DNA of 64,000 nt, taken from the NCBI GenBank assembly GCA_022767285.1, contig JALENY010000017.1:1-64000 (forward strand), in the 5' to 3' direction. This stretch comes from Lachnospiraceae bacterium. Lineage in GTDB: Bacteria; Bacillota; Clostridia; Lachnospirales; Lachnospiraceae. Each line of letters starts with the position of its first letter. Positions within the stretch are counted from its first letter, which is position 1. Below, in pieces: positions 49,666-58,550 of this stretch. The position numbers were made by a program, and so were the translations under genes. Below the pieces are notes generated by a model that saw only the letters and a list, made by a program, of their open reading frames with translations, made no database searches and was not told where the DNA came from.

Positions 49666-51198
49666 ATGGCAGCAAAAATAATTATTCTATGCATATTTTT
49701 TATTATTACAATCGCAGTGGGTGTTTATGCCAGAAGACATGCCACTGACGTAAATGGATTTGTATTGGGAGGCCGGTCCGTTGGACCATGGCTTACTGCT
49801 TTTGCCTACGGTACATCATACTTTTCCGCAGTTGTATTTGTGGGTTATGCAGGACAGTTCGGATGGAAATACGGTATGTCCGCTACCTGGGTAGGCATCG
49901 GCAACGCATTAATAGGCAGCCTTCTGGCCTGGGTTATTCTGGGAAGAAGAACGCGTGTCATGACAAAACATCTGTCGGCAGCGACTATGCCGGACTTTTT
50001 CGGAAAGCGCTATGACAGTACCAGCCTGAAAATAGTAGCATCCGTAATCGTATTTGTTTTTCTTGTACCGTATACCGCGTCTATTTACAATGGTCTGTCC
50101 CGGCTTTTCGGGCTTGCTTTTGATATCCCCTATGAGGTGTGTGTAATCGGTATGGCAATTCTGACGGGTGTATATGTTATTCTCGGCGGATATATGGCTA
50201 CTGCAATCAATGACTTCATACAGGGAATCATAATGCTGATCGGTATCTGCTGTGTCATTGCTTCTGTTTTAAATGGACAGGGTGGTTTTATGGAAGCGGT
50301 AGGTAAACTTGCGGAGATTCCCAGTGATGTGGAAATCACTCTGGGACAGCCCGGTGCCTTTACTTCCTTCTTTGGCCCGGATCCGCTGAATCTTCTTGGC
50401 GTTGTTATTCTGACTTCTCTGGGAACCTGGGGACTTCCGCAGATGGTACAGAAGTTTTATTCCATCAAAAGTGAAAAGGCAATCTCAACAGGAACGATTA
50501 TTTCTACAATATTTGCCATAGTGATCGCAGGTGGTTCCTACTTCCTTGGTGGTTTCGGACGCCTTTTTGACAGCCCGGCCATTTACAAAGCAGACGGAAG
50601 TATCATTTATGACGGTATTGTACCGAGTATGCTGGCTGGTCTCCCCAATATCCTGATGGGAGTTCTGGTGGTCATGGTGCTTTCCGCATCCATGTCAACG
50701 CTGTCTTCTCTGGTACTGACATCCAGTTCCACTTTTACGTTAGATTTCCTGAAAGGGAATCTGATCAAAAATATGTCTGAGAAGGTACAGCTTATTATCA
50801 TGCGCGCTTTGATCGTTGTGTTTATTCTGGTGTCTGTTTTCCTGGCCCTGGATCCGCCGGCCTTTATCGCACAACTCATGGGTATTTCCTGGGGCGCACT
50901 GGCAGGCGCATTCCTTGCTCCGTTCCTGTATGGTCTGTATTGGAAGCGCACAACAAAGACCGCTGTCTGGGCATCCTTTATCGTTGGTGTGGGTATTACT
51001 GTGTCCAATATGTTCCTGAAATACATTGCATCTCCGATTAATGCAGGAGCGATTGCCATGATCGCAGGACTGATTGTAGTACCGGTTGTCAGCCTTCTGA
51101 CTCCGAAGATGAAAAAAGAGACTGTTGATGGTATTTTTGTCTGCTATGACAGCGAATCAACAACGACAACCAAGAAATTTTTACCGGATCAGAAATAA
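49666..51198 (+). CDS. Sodium:solute symporter family transporter
   Basis: A 510-residue protein with about 13 hydrophobic segments. GFVLGGRSVGPWLTAFAYGTSYFSAVVFVGYAG near the N-terminus and the segment around LSASMSTLSSLVLTSSSTF are the sodium-binding signature of the SSS family. Location after paaK-ior-ACT suggests uptake or exchange of an aromatic amino acid or aryl acid, but sequence alone does not tell. GAGGGGG precedes the ATG. Confidence 0.88.
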   Translation: MAAKIIILCIFFIITIAVGVYARRHATDVNGFVLGGRSVGPWLTAFAYGTSYFSAVVFVGYAGQFGWKYGMSATWVGIGNALIGSLLAWVILGRRTRVMTKHLSAATMPDFFGKRYDSTSLKIVASVIVFVFLVPYTASIYNGLSRLFGLAFDIPYEVCVIGMAILTGVYVILGGYMATAINDFIQGIIMLIGICCVIASVLNGQGGFMEAVGKLAEIPSDVEITLGQPGAFTSFFGPDPLNLLGVVILTSLGTWGLPQMVQKFYSIKSEKAISTGTIISTIFAIVIAGGSYFLGGFGRLFDSPAIYKADGSIIYDGIVPSMLAGLPNILMGVLVVMVLSASMSTLSSLVLTSSSTFTLDFLKGNLIKNMSEKVQLIIMRALIVVFILVSVFLALDPPAFIAQLMGISWGALAGAFLAPFLYGLYWKRTTKTAVWASFIVGVGITVSNMFLKYIASPINAGAIAMIAGLIVVPVVSLLTPKMKKETVDGIFVCYDSESTTTTKKFLPDQK

Positions 51199-51339
51199 AA
51201 ATGAAATCAATGTACGGACATGATCCGCTCCGTTCAGATACTGAAAATTATTTTGGCTGCGATTTGATATTTTGCCGAAATGCGAATGTGTTTGTACATT
51301 AGATGATAACAGCATGGATGCATAAAAGGAGGGCTTATT

Positions 51340-51468
51340 ATGGAAGAATTGAAAAATCAGGAGCAGGAAAAATCAGAACAGGAAGAAAAAGAATTTGAAG
51401 TGGATGAGAAGTCTACGGATGATCTTGCTGACTGGATTGAGGAGCAGGGTATTCAGCTTCGCTACTAA
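51340..51468 (+). CDS. 42-residue acidic protein
   Basis: An open frame preceded by AAAGGAGGG 5 nt upstream, an excellent ribosome site. The first 27 residues are almost entirely Glu, Gln, Lys, Asp and Ser (start MEELKNQEQEKSEQEEKEFE); the last part is STDDLADWIEEQGIQLRY. It is helical, with no signal or membrane segment, and lies 142 bp after the symporter gene without a clear terminator between, so it may be the last gene of that unit. No family recognised. Confidence 0.6.
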   Translation: MEELKNQEQEKSEQEEKEFEVDEKSTDDLADWIEEQGIQLRY

Positions 51469-51866
51469 GGTTTTTGGATGGAAAGAACTGCAGGCGTCGA
51501 TCTGTTCCGGATAAGAGGCAGAATCAGGTTTTCCGGTCTGTTTTGGTGATTGAAAGAATGGAAGAGAAAATGCTCTTCTAAATCAGTACGGCATTCGGCT
51601 TTTTGCCGTGCCTTTGCATGAAAAGATTATGAGACCGCCGGTTGTGTGTGTTTTCCGTATGGAGCGATTACCTTTTTCGGGAGCGCTTTCCGATAAACGG
51701 AAACAAATCGCTCAGCCGGCGGTTTTTTGTGCGTTTAAAATCCGCTAAACATTCGAAATCCGCTCATTTTTCTTTGAAAAATGACTACTTTCTCATATTT
51801 AGCGGGTCCCAAAGTCATGATTATTCATGCAAGCATGAAAATCATGACCTTTTGACCCTGGCATCA
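51469..51866 (+). other. Gap with a structured terminator-like element
   Basis: The nearly 400 bp before the SGNH gene hold no convincing gene. A small palindrome lies at about 51582-51607 (ACGGCA..TGCCGT). A larger element at 51634-51728 pairs ACCGCCGGTTG with CAGCCGGCGGT, encloses GAGCGATT/AATCGCTC (51662 with 51706-51713) and a TTTCCG-ATAAA-CGGAAA hairpin (51687-51703), and ends in TTTTTT. A third palindrome at 51805-51859 belongs to the GGTCAAA repeat family. The middle element could be a terminator of unusual size or a structured RNA. Confidence 0.5.
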
Positions 51867-51870
51867 TTAT
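51805..51870. repeat. GGTCAAA/GGCATCATT dispersed palindromic repeat, copy a
   Basis: GGGTCccAAA-GTCATGATT...AATCATGAC-CTTTTGACCC is a large imperfect palindrome followed by TGGCATCATTAT. The edge sequence TTTTGACyCTGGCATCATTAT is shared with 62450-62470, and in reverse complement with 60991-61008. Confidence 0.65.
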
Positions 51871-52568
51871 AATCGATTATAGTAATTTAACCAGGCATCA
51901 GCAAGGATGCGATGACCCTGAGTGGTTAAATGAATACCGTCGATGGTGATGGCATGAAATCCATGTTTCTGTGCGGCATCGCTTAACCTGTCCCATAAGG
52001 GGAGATAGCCAATGCGATAAGTTTCTGCTATAACTTTTATAATATCGTTCATTTTGTGAAGTTCCGGTTCCCAGGCAGAATATTCAGCCGGATGAGGGAA
52101 AATAAAGGGCTCCATCAGCAAAATTGGGCAGGAACAGGTTTCCCTGATCTGCTCGATCAGTGTTTTATAACCGATTTTGAATTCTTCCAGGGCAAATACC
52201 GGGTCTGTGCCGGTATTTTTTATTATGCCGATATCATTGATTCCAATTAAGATTGTGATGAAATCGGGAGAGTATGCGGAAGGGCCGCTCGAATTCAGTC
52301 CGGAACCGGAAGCTGCCTGTAAAATAGAGCCGGAATTGTTGACAGAATTCGGGTATGGGTGTCGGATCTTAACGGAAATCCGGTTCCACAGCCGCTTCAG
52401 GGCAGGCATAGTAAAACCGTCATACCCCAGATTTTTCACGATGGCTTTTCCGAAACCGTAGCCCAGTGTTTCGGCAATCATGCGCACATATCCTTCTCCG
52501 AGATTATCCGTATCAAAAGAGTGATAGCAGTCTGTAATGCTGTCACCCAGAAATAAAAATTCTTTCAT
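51867..52568 (-). CDS. SGNH/GDSL hydrolase family protein
   Basis: A 233-residue esterase-like enzyme. Block I FLFLGDSITDCYH carries the nucleophile Ser, ILIGINDIG the oxyanion Asn, and the C-terminal DGIHLTTQGHRILADAW the Asp-His pair. No signal peptide, so probably cytosolic. GGAGG 6 nt before this ATG sets the start; a start 4 codons earlier is poorer. Single gene, with its stop codon lying at the edge of a dispersed palindrome. It may deacetylate glycans or cleave esters; substrate unknown. Confidence 0.88.
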   Translation of the reverse strand: MKEFLFLGDSITDCYHSFDTDNLGEGYVRMIAETLGYGFGKAIVKNLGYDGFTMPALKRLWNRISVKIRHPYPNSVNNSGSILQAASGSGLNSSGPSAYSPDFITILIGINDIGIIKNTGTDPVFALEEFKIGYKTLIEQIRETCSCPILLMEPFIFPHPAEYSAWEPELHKMNDIIKVIAETYRIGYLPLWDRLSDAAQKHGFHAITIDGIHLTTQGHRILADAWLNYYNRL

Positions 52569-52802
52569 AAAAACCTCCATATCTTTTTGCTTGTTGTACA
52601 GTTTTTCGTATACTGATACTATCTGTATTTTACTACGAAAGAAACCGTTTGTGTTATTATTATTGAGGATAAATTGCTCTGCGAAAACCAGAGCGCTATG
52701 ATTGAGAGAAAAGTTTTGAAGATTCCTGCATGAAATCTTTTGTTTTGAACCGGAAAATGTTACAATAAGAAAAAGCGAAAATCAGAACAGGAGGTCATAT
52801 TT

Positions 52803-53336
52803 ATGATAATCGATTCAAACAAGGCAGAAATGGCAGTAGTTTTAAATACAGCGCAGCAGATGTGTGCGGCAGCGAGAACTGCCCCGAAAACGAAAGGTCA
52901 GGATTATATTCACACCTGCATTCTGACCGATGCTGATAAAGAGGCGTTGGCTGCTAAAATGGAAGAACTGAGTACCGTGTTGGGCTATGGCTTTTTCAGC
53001 CGTGATGCGGCAAATGTACGTGTCAGCAAAGCAGTTGTCCTGCTGGGAGTGGAAAATGTAAGACGCGGACTGGGTGCGGGATGCGGATATTGTGGTCATA
53101 AAGACTGCAGTGCCTGTGAGGCGGCAGGCGGTGCCTGCGCTTTTGGTCCACTGGATCTTGGCATTGCTGTCGGTTCTGCGGTCAGTGTGGCAGAAGATGC
53201 AAGAATTGACAACCGTGTCATGTTCTCTGTCGGAAGGGCTGCTCTGAGTATGGGCATTTTTGATGAAAAAGTTACGAATGTGATCGGAATACCGCTGTCA
53301 GTCAGCGGAAAATCACCATATTTTGACCGTAAATAG
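52803..53336 (+). CDS. DUF2148 ferredoxin-domain protein
   Basis: A 177-residue protein with a cysteine-rich centre (GAGCGYCGHKDCSACEAAGGACAFG) that can hold an iron-sulfur cluster. It opens with MIIDSNKAEMAVVLNTAQQMCAAARTAPKTKG, typical of the DUF2148 family of anaerobes. AACAGGAGG precedes the ATG. Single gene with its own terminator; the function of the family is not established. Likely cytosolic and redox-linked. Confidence 0.87.
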   Translation: MIIDSNKAEMAVVLNTAQQMCAAARTAPKTKGQDYIHTCILTDADKEALAAKMEELSTVLGYGFFSRDAANVRVSKAVVLLGVENVRRGLGAGCGYCGHKDCSACEAAGGACAFGPLDLGIAVGSAVSVAEDARIDNRVMFSVGRAALSMGIFDEKVTNVIGIPLSVSGKSPYFDRK

Positions 53337-53366
53337 AAAAAGATAGTTTATAAACCAGAGATGACG

Positions 53367-53416
53367 AAAACAGAGGGAAACTTCCATTTAAAAGGAGGCT
53401 TCTCTCTGTTTTTTGC
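53367..53416. terminator. Terminator between convergent genes
   Basis: AAAACAGAG.GAA..TCC pairs with GGA..TTC.CTCTGTTTT around ATTTAAAA; T-run on the right, A-run on the left, so it may serve both the DUF2148 gene and the polyamine operon. Confidence 0.75.
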
Positions 53417-53438
53417 TGCTTGGGATTTTTCTTTAATT

Positions 53439-55331
53439 TTATTTCGCATTGCTTGCAGCAATCTTGACTTTGCTCCACAGATTTCCCAGAATCTTTTTCG
53501 TATCTGCATTGTAGACGAAAACCTCATCTTTTTCGTAACCTGTGCGGGGAATATAAGCATTAATTCCCTCGTAATCGCCGCCCTCACCGGAGAGCTCATC
53601 CATAACTTCCTGGTTTGCAGATGTATACCCCACATAACTGGAATTGTCGTAGGCTCCCTCGTAGCTGCAGATGTAATTGATAAATTCGTGGGCCAGATCC
53701 GGGTTCTTGGCATTTGCCGGAATTACCATGGCATCTGACCAGACGTTTGTACCGGATTCCGGTAGATAAAATCCCATATCTTCATTTTCGCACATAACAT
53801 ATGCGGCATCACCGGAGTAAATCAATCCCAGTGCCTTGCGGCCCTGTGCCATGTTGTCGATGATTTCATCGGTTACAATTTCCGGATCCATGGTCTGGAC
53901 ACACTGCACCAGCCATTCATAGGCTTCCTGCAGCTCCTGTTCATTTTCGGTATTCATGGAATAGCCGAGTGCCTTCAGGGCCATCATAAATGAATCGCGC
54001 TCAGAATCATAAAGGTAAATATCACCTTTGTATTTTTCATTCAGGAAAATATTGAAACCTTGCTGTTCCAGGTCTTCCTCGTCCACTTTTGTCTTATCAT
54101 AGACAATTCCGGCGGTTCCCCAGAAATAGGGTACGGAATATTCATTCTTTGGATCATAGGGAAGGCCTTTTACCGCATCAACCAGATTATCCATACCATC
54201 CAGTTTGGACTGATCCAGTTTTTGCAGATAATCTTCCTCAATGAGACGCTGGATCATATAATCGCTGGGAACCAGGATATCGTAGGCTTCTCCATTTGCA
54301 ACCTTGATGTACATCTGCTCATTAGAATCAAAGTTTTCCATAACAACAGTCGCACCGGTAGCTTCCTCAAAATCAGGAATGACATTTTCTCCGGTATATT
54401 CACCCCAGTTATATATATAGAGTGTCTGACCTTCGAAGGGGCGTGCAGTTGCTTTTTCACGCAGATTGACTGCTAAAATAACGATTGCCAGCAGCCCTGC
54501 AGCAAGAATTGCACGTACAACGAATCGATGTTTGCCGATTTCTGCTTTTTTCTCACGTTTGGAGAGCACGATCGGAGCAACATTGATGATAACCAGTACA
54601 ACGGTTATGATCACGACCACGAGAGTTGACAGGGCATTGATACTGGGGTTGACACGTTTGCTCATGGTATAGACCATGATACTTAAGTTTTTAATGCCGC
54701 TTCCTGTTACAAAATAGGATATGATAAAATCATCTACCGACATGGTAAAAGCAATCAGGGCGCCGGATACAATACCCGGTGTAATCTGCGGTACAATGAC
54801 TTTTGTCAGAGCCTGGAAGGGGGTTGCACCCAGATCCATAGCGGCATCAGCCAGATTGGGATCCAGTGCCCGGATCTTTGGCATAACCGATAAAATCACG
54901 TACGGAATACAAAATGCTATGTGGGCCAGCAGCATGGTAACGTAACCCTTGCTGATTCGAAACGTAATAAACAAAAGCATGAAACCGATCGCAGTGACGA
55001 TCTCCGGATTCATAATAGGCAGGTTATCCACCTGTTCCATCACATCCCGAACGATTTTTCTCGATTTGCTCAAACCTATGGCCGAGATGGTACCTACAAT
55101 GGTAGATATAGCGGTGGCAATCAGCGCAATGCTGAAAGTCGTATATAGAGATTCTACCATATCCCGGGATTCCAGCATGTGTTTATACCAGCGAAGAGAA
55201 AATCCGGTAAAACTGGTCAATGATTTTCCTTCGTTGAAGGAAAAGATGATCATGTAAAGAATCGGCAGATAAAAGAATACAATCATCAGAATCATTAATA
55301 TCTTCCCAATGGGACGTTTTCCTTTTTTCAT
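53439..55331 (-). CDS. potC: Polyamine ABC transporter PotC permease fused to PotD binding protein
   Basis: A 630-residue fusion. Residues 1-270 form the PotC permease (six helices, EAA motif around AAMDLGATPFQALTKVIVPQITPG). A linker helix (VVRAILAAGLLAIVILAV, about 277-294) acts as a membrane anchor for residues 300-630, a spermidine/putrescine-binding domain (TLYIYNWGEYTGENVIPDFE, YDILVPSDYMIQRL, YFWGTAGIVYD). The binding domain would sit on the outer face beside the channel. It is last in the xre-potA-potB-potCD operon, 6 bp after potB. PotCD fusions are known in Gram-positive bacteria. The gene is one continuous frame with no frameshift. Confidence 0.92.
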   Translation of the reverse strand: MKKGKRPIGKILMILMIVFFYLPILYMIIFSFNEGKSLTSFTGFSLRWYKHMLESRDMVESLYTTFSIALIATAISTIVGTISAIGLSKSRKIVRDVMEQVDNLPIMNPEIVTAIGFMLLFITFRISKGYVTMLLAHIAFCIPYVILSVMPKIRALDPNLADAAMDLGATPFQALTKVIVPQITPGIVSGALIAFTMSVDDFIISYFVTGSGIKNLSIMVYTMSKRVNPSINALSTLVVVIITVVLVIINVAPIVLSKREKKAEIGKHRFVVRAILAAGLLAIVILAVNLREKATARPFEGQTLYIYNWGEYTGENVIPDFEEATGATVVMENFDSNEQMYIKVANGEAYDILVPSDYMIQRLIEEDYLQKLDQSKLDGMDNLVDAVKGLPYDPKNEYSVPYFWGTAGIVYDKTKVDEEDLEQQGFNIFLNEKYKGDIYLYDSERDSFMMALKALGYSMNTENEQELQEAYEWLVQCVQTMDPEIVTDEIIDNMAQGRKALGLIYSGDAAYVMCENEDMGFYLPESGTNVWSDAMVIPANAKNPDLAHEFINYICSYEGAYDNSSYVGYTSANQEVMDELSGEGGDYEGINAYIPRTGYEKDEVFVYNADTKKILGNLWSKVKIAASNAK

Positions 55332-55337
55332 AATGAC

Positions 55338-56174
55338 TTATTCCTCCTTTCCGCCCTGATTTCGGATCTCAACTTTTCGAACGACTACCATGAGCAGCAT
55401 CATAACAACTGCCATAATCATGGAAATAGCACTTCCGAAATTCCATTCTCCCACGGTAATAAACTGGTTTTCGATCAGATTACCGATCAGGAAATACTGG
55501 CCGCCGCCTAAGAGTTTCGGTATGAAAAAAGAACTTACGGCTGGCAGGAACACCAGTGTGATGCCATTGATGACACCGGGCAGAGACAACGGAAGTGTGA
55601 TTCTGCGAAATATCTGAACCGGATTTGCACCCAGATCAGCTCCCGCCTCCAGAAGGGAGTGATCCATCTTGCAGAGGGATGTGTTGATCTGGAGAATCAT
55701 AAACGGCAAAAAGTTGTAGACCATGCCAAGCAAAACGGCACCTTCCGTGTATAAAAGTTCCACGTCTCCGAGGCCGAAAAAGCTTAAGATATGCTGAAAC
55801 AGGCCTCCCTCGCTCAAGAGACCGATCCAGGCATAGGTACGAACCAGCATATTGATCCACATGGGGATCGTAACGCAAAGAACAAGGAGGTTCTGGTTCC
55901 GCTCACCGCAGCGGGAAATAAAATAGGCCGCGGGATAACCGAGCAGAAGACAGATGACCGTTGTCTTAAATGCAATAACAAGCGAACGCCAAAGAATTAA
56001 CAGGAAATCCGGGTCGGTAAAAAATTTGGCGTAATGCTCCAGGGTCAGGGTGAAGGAAATAATGCTGTTTCCCTGCTGTGTAATCGAATAAAATGCGATC
56101 AGAGCCATGGGAAGAACCAGCATCAGAGCCGCCCAGACAATGTATGGAAGCGCTAACTGTGAAAATCTCTTCAT
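55338..56174 (-). CDS. potB: Polyamine ABC transporter permease PotB
   Basis: A 278-residue permease with six helices. The cytoplasmic EAA loop is LLEAGADLGANPVQIFRRITLPLSLPG, which contacts PotA. It pairs with the PotC part of the next gene. Its ATG directly follows the potA stop (TAAATG), so the two are coupled. Confidence 0.93.
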   Translation of the reverse strand: MKRFSQLALPYIVWAALMLVLPMALIAFYSITQQGNSIISFTLTLEHYAKFFTDPDFLLILWRSLVIAFKTTVICLLLGYPAAYFISRCGERNQNLLVLCVTIPMWINMLVRTYAWIGLLSEGGLFQHILSFFGLGDVELLYTEGAVLLGMVYNFLPFMILQINTSLCKMDHSLLEAGADLGANPVQIFRRITLPLSLPGVINGITLVFLPAVSSFFIPKLLGGGQYFLIGNLIENQFITVGEWNFGSAISMIMAVVMMLLMVVVRKVEIRNQGGKEE

Positions 56175-57752
56175 TTAGAATTCCATCCTTGACATAACAT
56201 GGATATCTTCCGGGAAGAATGTCAGGCCGACCTCCTGACCAACTTCCGTGTAGTCCGTGGTATGAATCTTAAACTCACGGCCTGTGGTGGAAAATGTGAT
56301 CTTATAAATACCTTCTTTTACATCTTCCGGTTCAAAATCATAATCAACGCTGATGTCGATGCTCTCATCTTCATTGCTCAATTTCCACCCCTGTGCACTG
56401 GCCCAGGTCTTGATATCGGTATCCAGAGCCTGAGATTCCACAATCTCATCCACAGTTTTGAAAAAGTTAAATGCCATGATTGCTTCGTTGGCTTTTTCAT
56501 TTTTTACGAAGGGCTGATTTACCACAAAAATATTGCGGGAAATACCGGTTCCGGCAGCCGTGGAGAAGGTAACCGGATACTGGCCGATTTCTTCTTTCAG
56601 CTCGTATTCAATGTAGGGGATGGAAATATAATCATCGCTTTCGGGATCCCATGCCTGCGCATTGGAACGTGCAATGATTTCTTTGTCATCCAGAGCTTTT
56701 ACGTCCTCCAGGTCCACATAGAAGTCGTTGGCACTGATCTTTTCTTTTCCGTTTTCGCTGGTAACATCCTGATTGCGGATGACACGCATATCCACGGTGA
56801 CGCTTGTACCGGGAACTGTTTCCACGATGATTTCATAATGGACGCCCTTGAACAGGACGCTCAAGACCTCACCGGTCAGTTTTCCGGCTTTTACATCCAC
56901 AATATCAATATCTTCCGGGCGAAGCACCACATCCACGGGCTCATTTTCTTTAAAACCGAAGTCCACACAGTCGAAAGTGACATCGTCAAAACGGACTTTA
57001 TAATCTTCCAGCATGACACCGTTTATGATGTTGCTCTCGCCTATAAAGTTGGCGACATAACGGTTAGCCGGCTCATTATAGATTTCTTCCGGTGTTCCCA
57101 CCTGCTGAATTTCACCGTTCTTCATGACCACGATCTTGTCAGACATGGTCAGGGCCTCCTCCTGGTCATGGGTTACGAAAATGAAAGTAATACCTACTTC
57201 CTGCTGGATCCGTTTCAGCTCGTACTGCATTTCCTTTCGAAGCTTCAGATCCAGGGCTGCCAGAGGTTCATCCAGAAGAAGGACTTTCGGCTCATTTACC
57301 AGAGCACGGGCAATGGCAACACGCTGCTGCTGACCACCGGACAGCAGGGTGGTGTTTTTGTTTTCATATCCTTCCAGACCGATCAGCTTCAGCATTTTCA
57401 TAACCTTCTGGTCAATGATATCTTTGCTCATTTTTTTGATTTTCAGACCGAATGCGATGTTCTCATAGACACTTAAATGAGGAAAAAGGGCATATTTCTG
57501 GAAAACAGTATTCAGTTCCCGCTCATAGGGCGGTTTTTCGCTGATCTCCTCGCCGTCAAAGATTACTTTTCCTTCATCTGCATCAAGAAATCCGCCCAGA
57601 ATGCGAAGCAGTGTGGTTTTTCCGCATCCGCTGGGTCCGAGCAGCGTAACAAATTCATTTTCATAAATATCCAGATTGACGCCTTTCAGTACAATCTGGC
57701 CGTCAAAGTTTTTAACGATGTTTCGAAACTCAATCAGTTTCTTTTTTTCCAT
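56175..57752 (-). CDS. potA: Polyamine ABC transporter ATPase PotA with an inserted C-terminal domain
   Basis: A 525-residue ATPase, about 170 longer than normal PotA. The NBD (1-240) is canonical: Walker [10 protein letters not shown], signature [12 protein letters not shown], Walker [13 protein letters not shown]-loop [12 protein letters not shown] first TOBE half ([37 protein letters not shown]) is followed by about 150 residues unlike TOBE, with beta-rich text such as [16 protein letters not shown] and [12 protein letters not shown], and then a final strand set ([29 protein letters not shown]) that looks like the second TOBE half. So an Ig-like domain seems inserted in the regulatory domain. 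Operon head is the cupin regulator gene upstream. Confidence 0.9.
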   Translation of the reverse strand: MEKKKLIEFRNIVKNFDGQIVLKGVNLDIYENEFVTLLGPSGCGKTTLLRILGGFLDADEGKVIFDGEEISEKPPYERELNTVFQKYALFPHLSVYENIAFGLKIKKMSKDIIDQKVMKMLKLIGLEGYENKNTTLLSGGQQQRVAIARALVNEPKVLLLDEPLAALDLKLRKEMQYELKRIQQEVGITFIFVTHDQEEALTMSDKIVVMKNGEIQQVGTPEEIYNEPANRYVANFIGESNIINGVMLEDYKVRFDDVTFDCVDFGFKENEPVDVVLRPEDIDIVDVKAGKLTGEVLSVLFKGVHYEIIVETVPGTSVTVDMRVIRNQDVTSENGKEKISANDFYVDLEDVKALDDKEIIARSNAQAWDPESDDYISIPYIEYELKEEIGQYPVTFSTAAGTGISRNIFVVNQPFVKNEKANEAIMAFNFFKTVDEIVESQALDTDIKTWASAQGWKLSNEDESIDISVDYDFEPEDVKEGIYKITFSTTGREFKIHTTDYTEVGQEVGLTFFPEDIHVMSRMEF

Positions 57753-57770
57753 CTCACGTCTCCTCTCTGG

Positions 57771-58304
57771 TTAAAACATTGGTGGTGTTGTTATCCACAA
57801 CACTTTTGCATCACTGTTTCCGTGATTATATAAATAATGACCTTTGGAACCATCCAGATAGAAGGTTTCCTGAGCTTTCAGTTTATACTTCCTGTTTCCG
57901 CGGACCAGAGTGACAGTGCCTTTCAGTACATAGCCGAACTCTTCGCCGTGATGCGCTTCCATCATATGACTTTTTTTATGGGGGTGGAGTGTCAGGAGAA
58001 GGGGTTCCATCTCATTTTTCTGGGCGTTTGGGATAACCCATTCGATGGTGTAATCTTCCTGCTCGTCTACAAAAAAGTCCTGAGTGGAGAATACAATCTG
58101 TTTTTCTTCTTCCTCGTGGAAAAACTCGGACAGGTTTGTTCCGAGCGCTTCGAGAATGTCTTCCAGCGTAGCAATACTGGGAGTTGTGAGATTGCGTTCC
58201 ACCTGTGATAAAAAGCCCTTTGTTAGTTCGCTTCGAGAAGCCAGATCGCCCAGCGTAAGGTCATTCTGAAGCCGAAGTTCTTTCAGCTTTTTGCCGATAT
58301 CCAA
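57771..58304 (-). CDS. XRE-family regulator with cupin domain (PuuR-like)
   Basis: A 177-residue protein: an N-terminal helix-turn-helix (LKELRLQNDLTLGDLASRSELTKGFLSQVERN, residues 6-38) and a C-terminal cupin (about 105-175, HHGEEFGYVLKGTVTLVRG). It resembles PuuR-type repressors of polyamine genes and lies first in the pot operon, so it probably senses a polyamine. The start is TTG, 9 nt after AGGAGG; no in-frame ATG is nearby. Confidence 0.9.
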   Translation of the reverse strand: MDIGKKLKELRLQNDLTLGDLASRSELTKGFLSQVERNLTTPSIATLEDILEALGTNLSEFFHEEEEKQIVFSTQDFFVDEQEDYTIEWVIPNAQKNEMEPLLLTLHPHKKSHMMEAHHGEEFGYVLKGTVTLVRGNRKYKLKAQETFYLDGSKGHYLYNHGNSDAKVLWITTPPMF

Positions 58305-58362
58305 AATTACACCTCCTGTTTTCCAATACTAAACTTTTTTTTAAAAATTAGCGAACAAATAC

Positions 58363-58390
58363 ATTATACATAGAAATGGCAGGATTGCAA
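58363..58390 (-). promoter_or_regulatory. Promoter of the xre-pot operon
   Basis: On the minus strand TTGCAA (58390-58385), 16-bp spacer and TATAAT (58368-58363) lie about 60 bp before the TTG start. Confidence 0.55.
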
Positions 58391-58455
58391 TAGGTTTGAT
58401 GAAGATTTTACAAAACTATTTTCTGAAACTGGGAAAAATCATTCGGTTCATGTTA

Positions 58456-58484
58456 TTGTAGAATCAGAAAAAGTGTGATAAAAT
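58456..58484 (+). promoter_or_regulatory. Promoter of the lactonase-fold gene
   Basis: TTGTAG (58456-58461), 17-bp spacer, TAAAAT (58479-58484), 66 bp before the ATG. Confidence 0.55.
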
Positions 58485-58550
58485 GATACATGTCGCAGGG
58501 CCATTGTGTTCAGGCGGCTAATGACTAAGTTTGAAAGGACGTGACCCGGA

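Noticed and set aside
56199-57476. A 425-codon open frame on the plus strand
   Set aside because: Antisense to potA, whose Walker and signature motifs prove the minus-strand reading. The plus translation has no family features.
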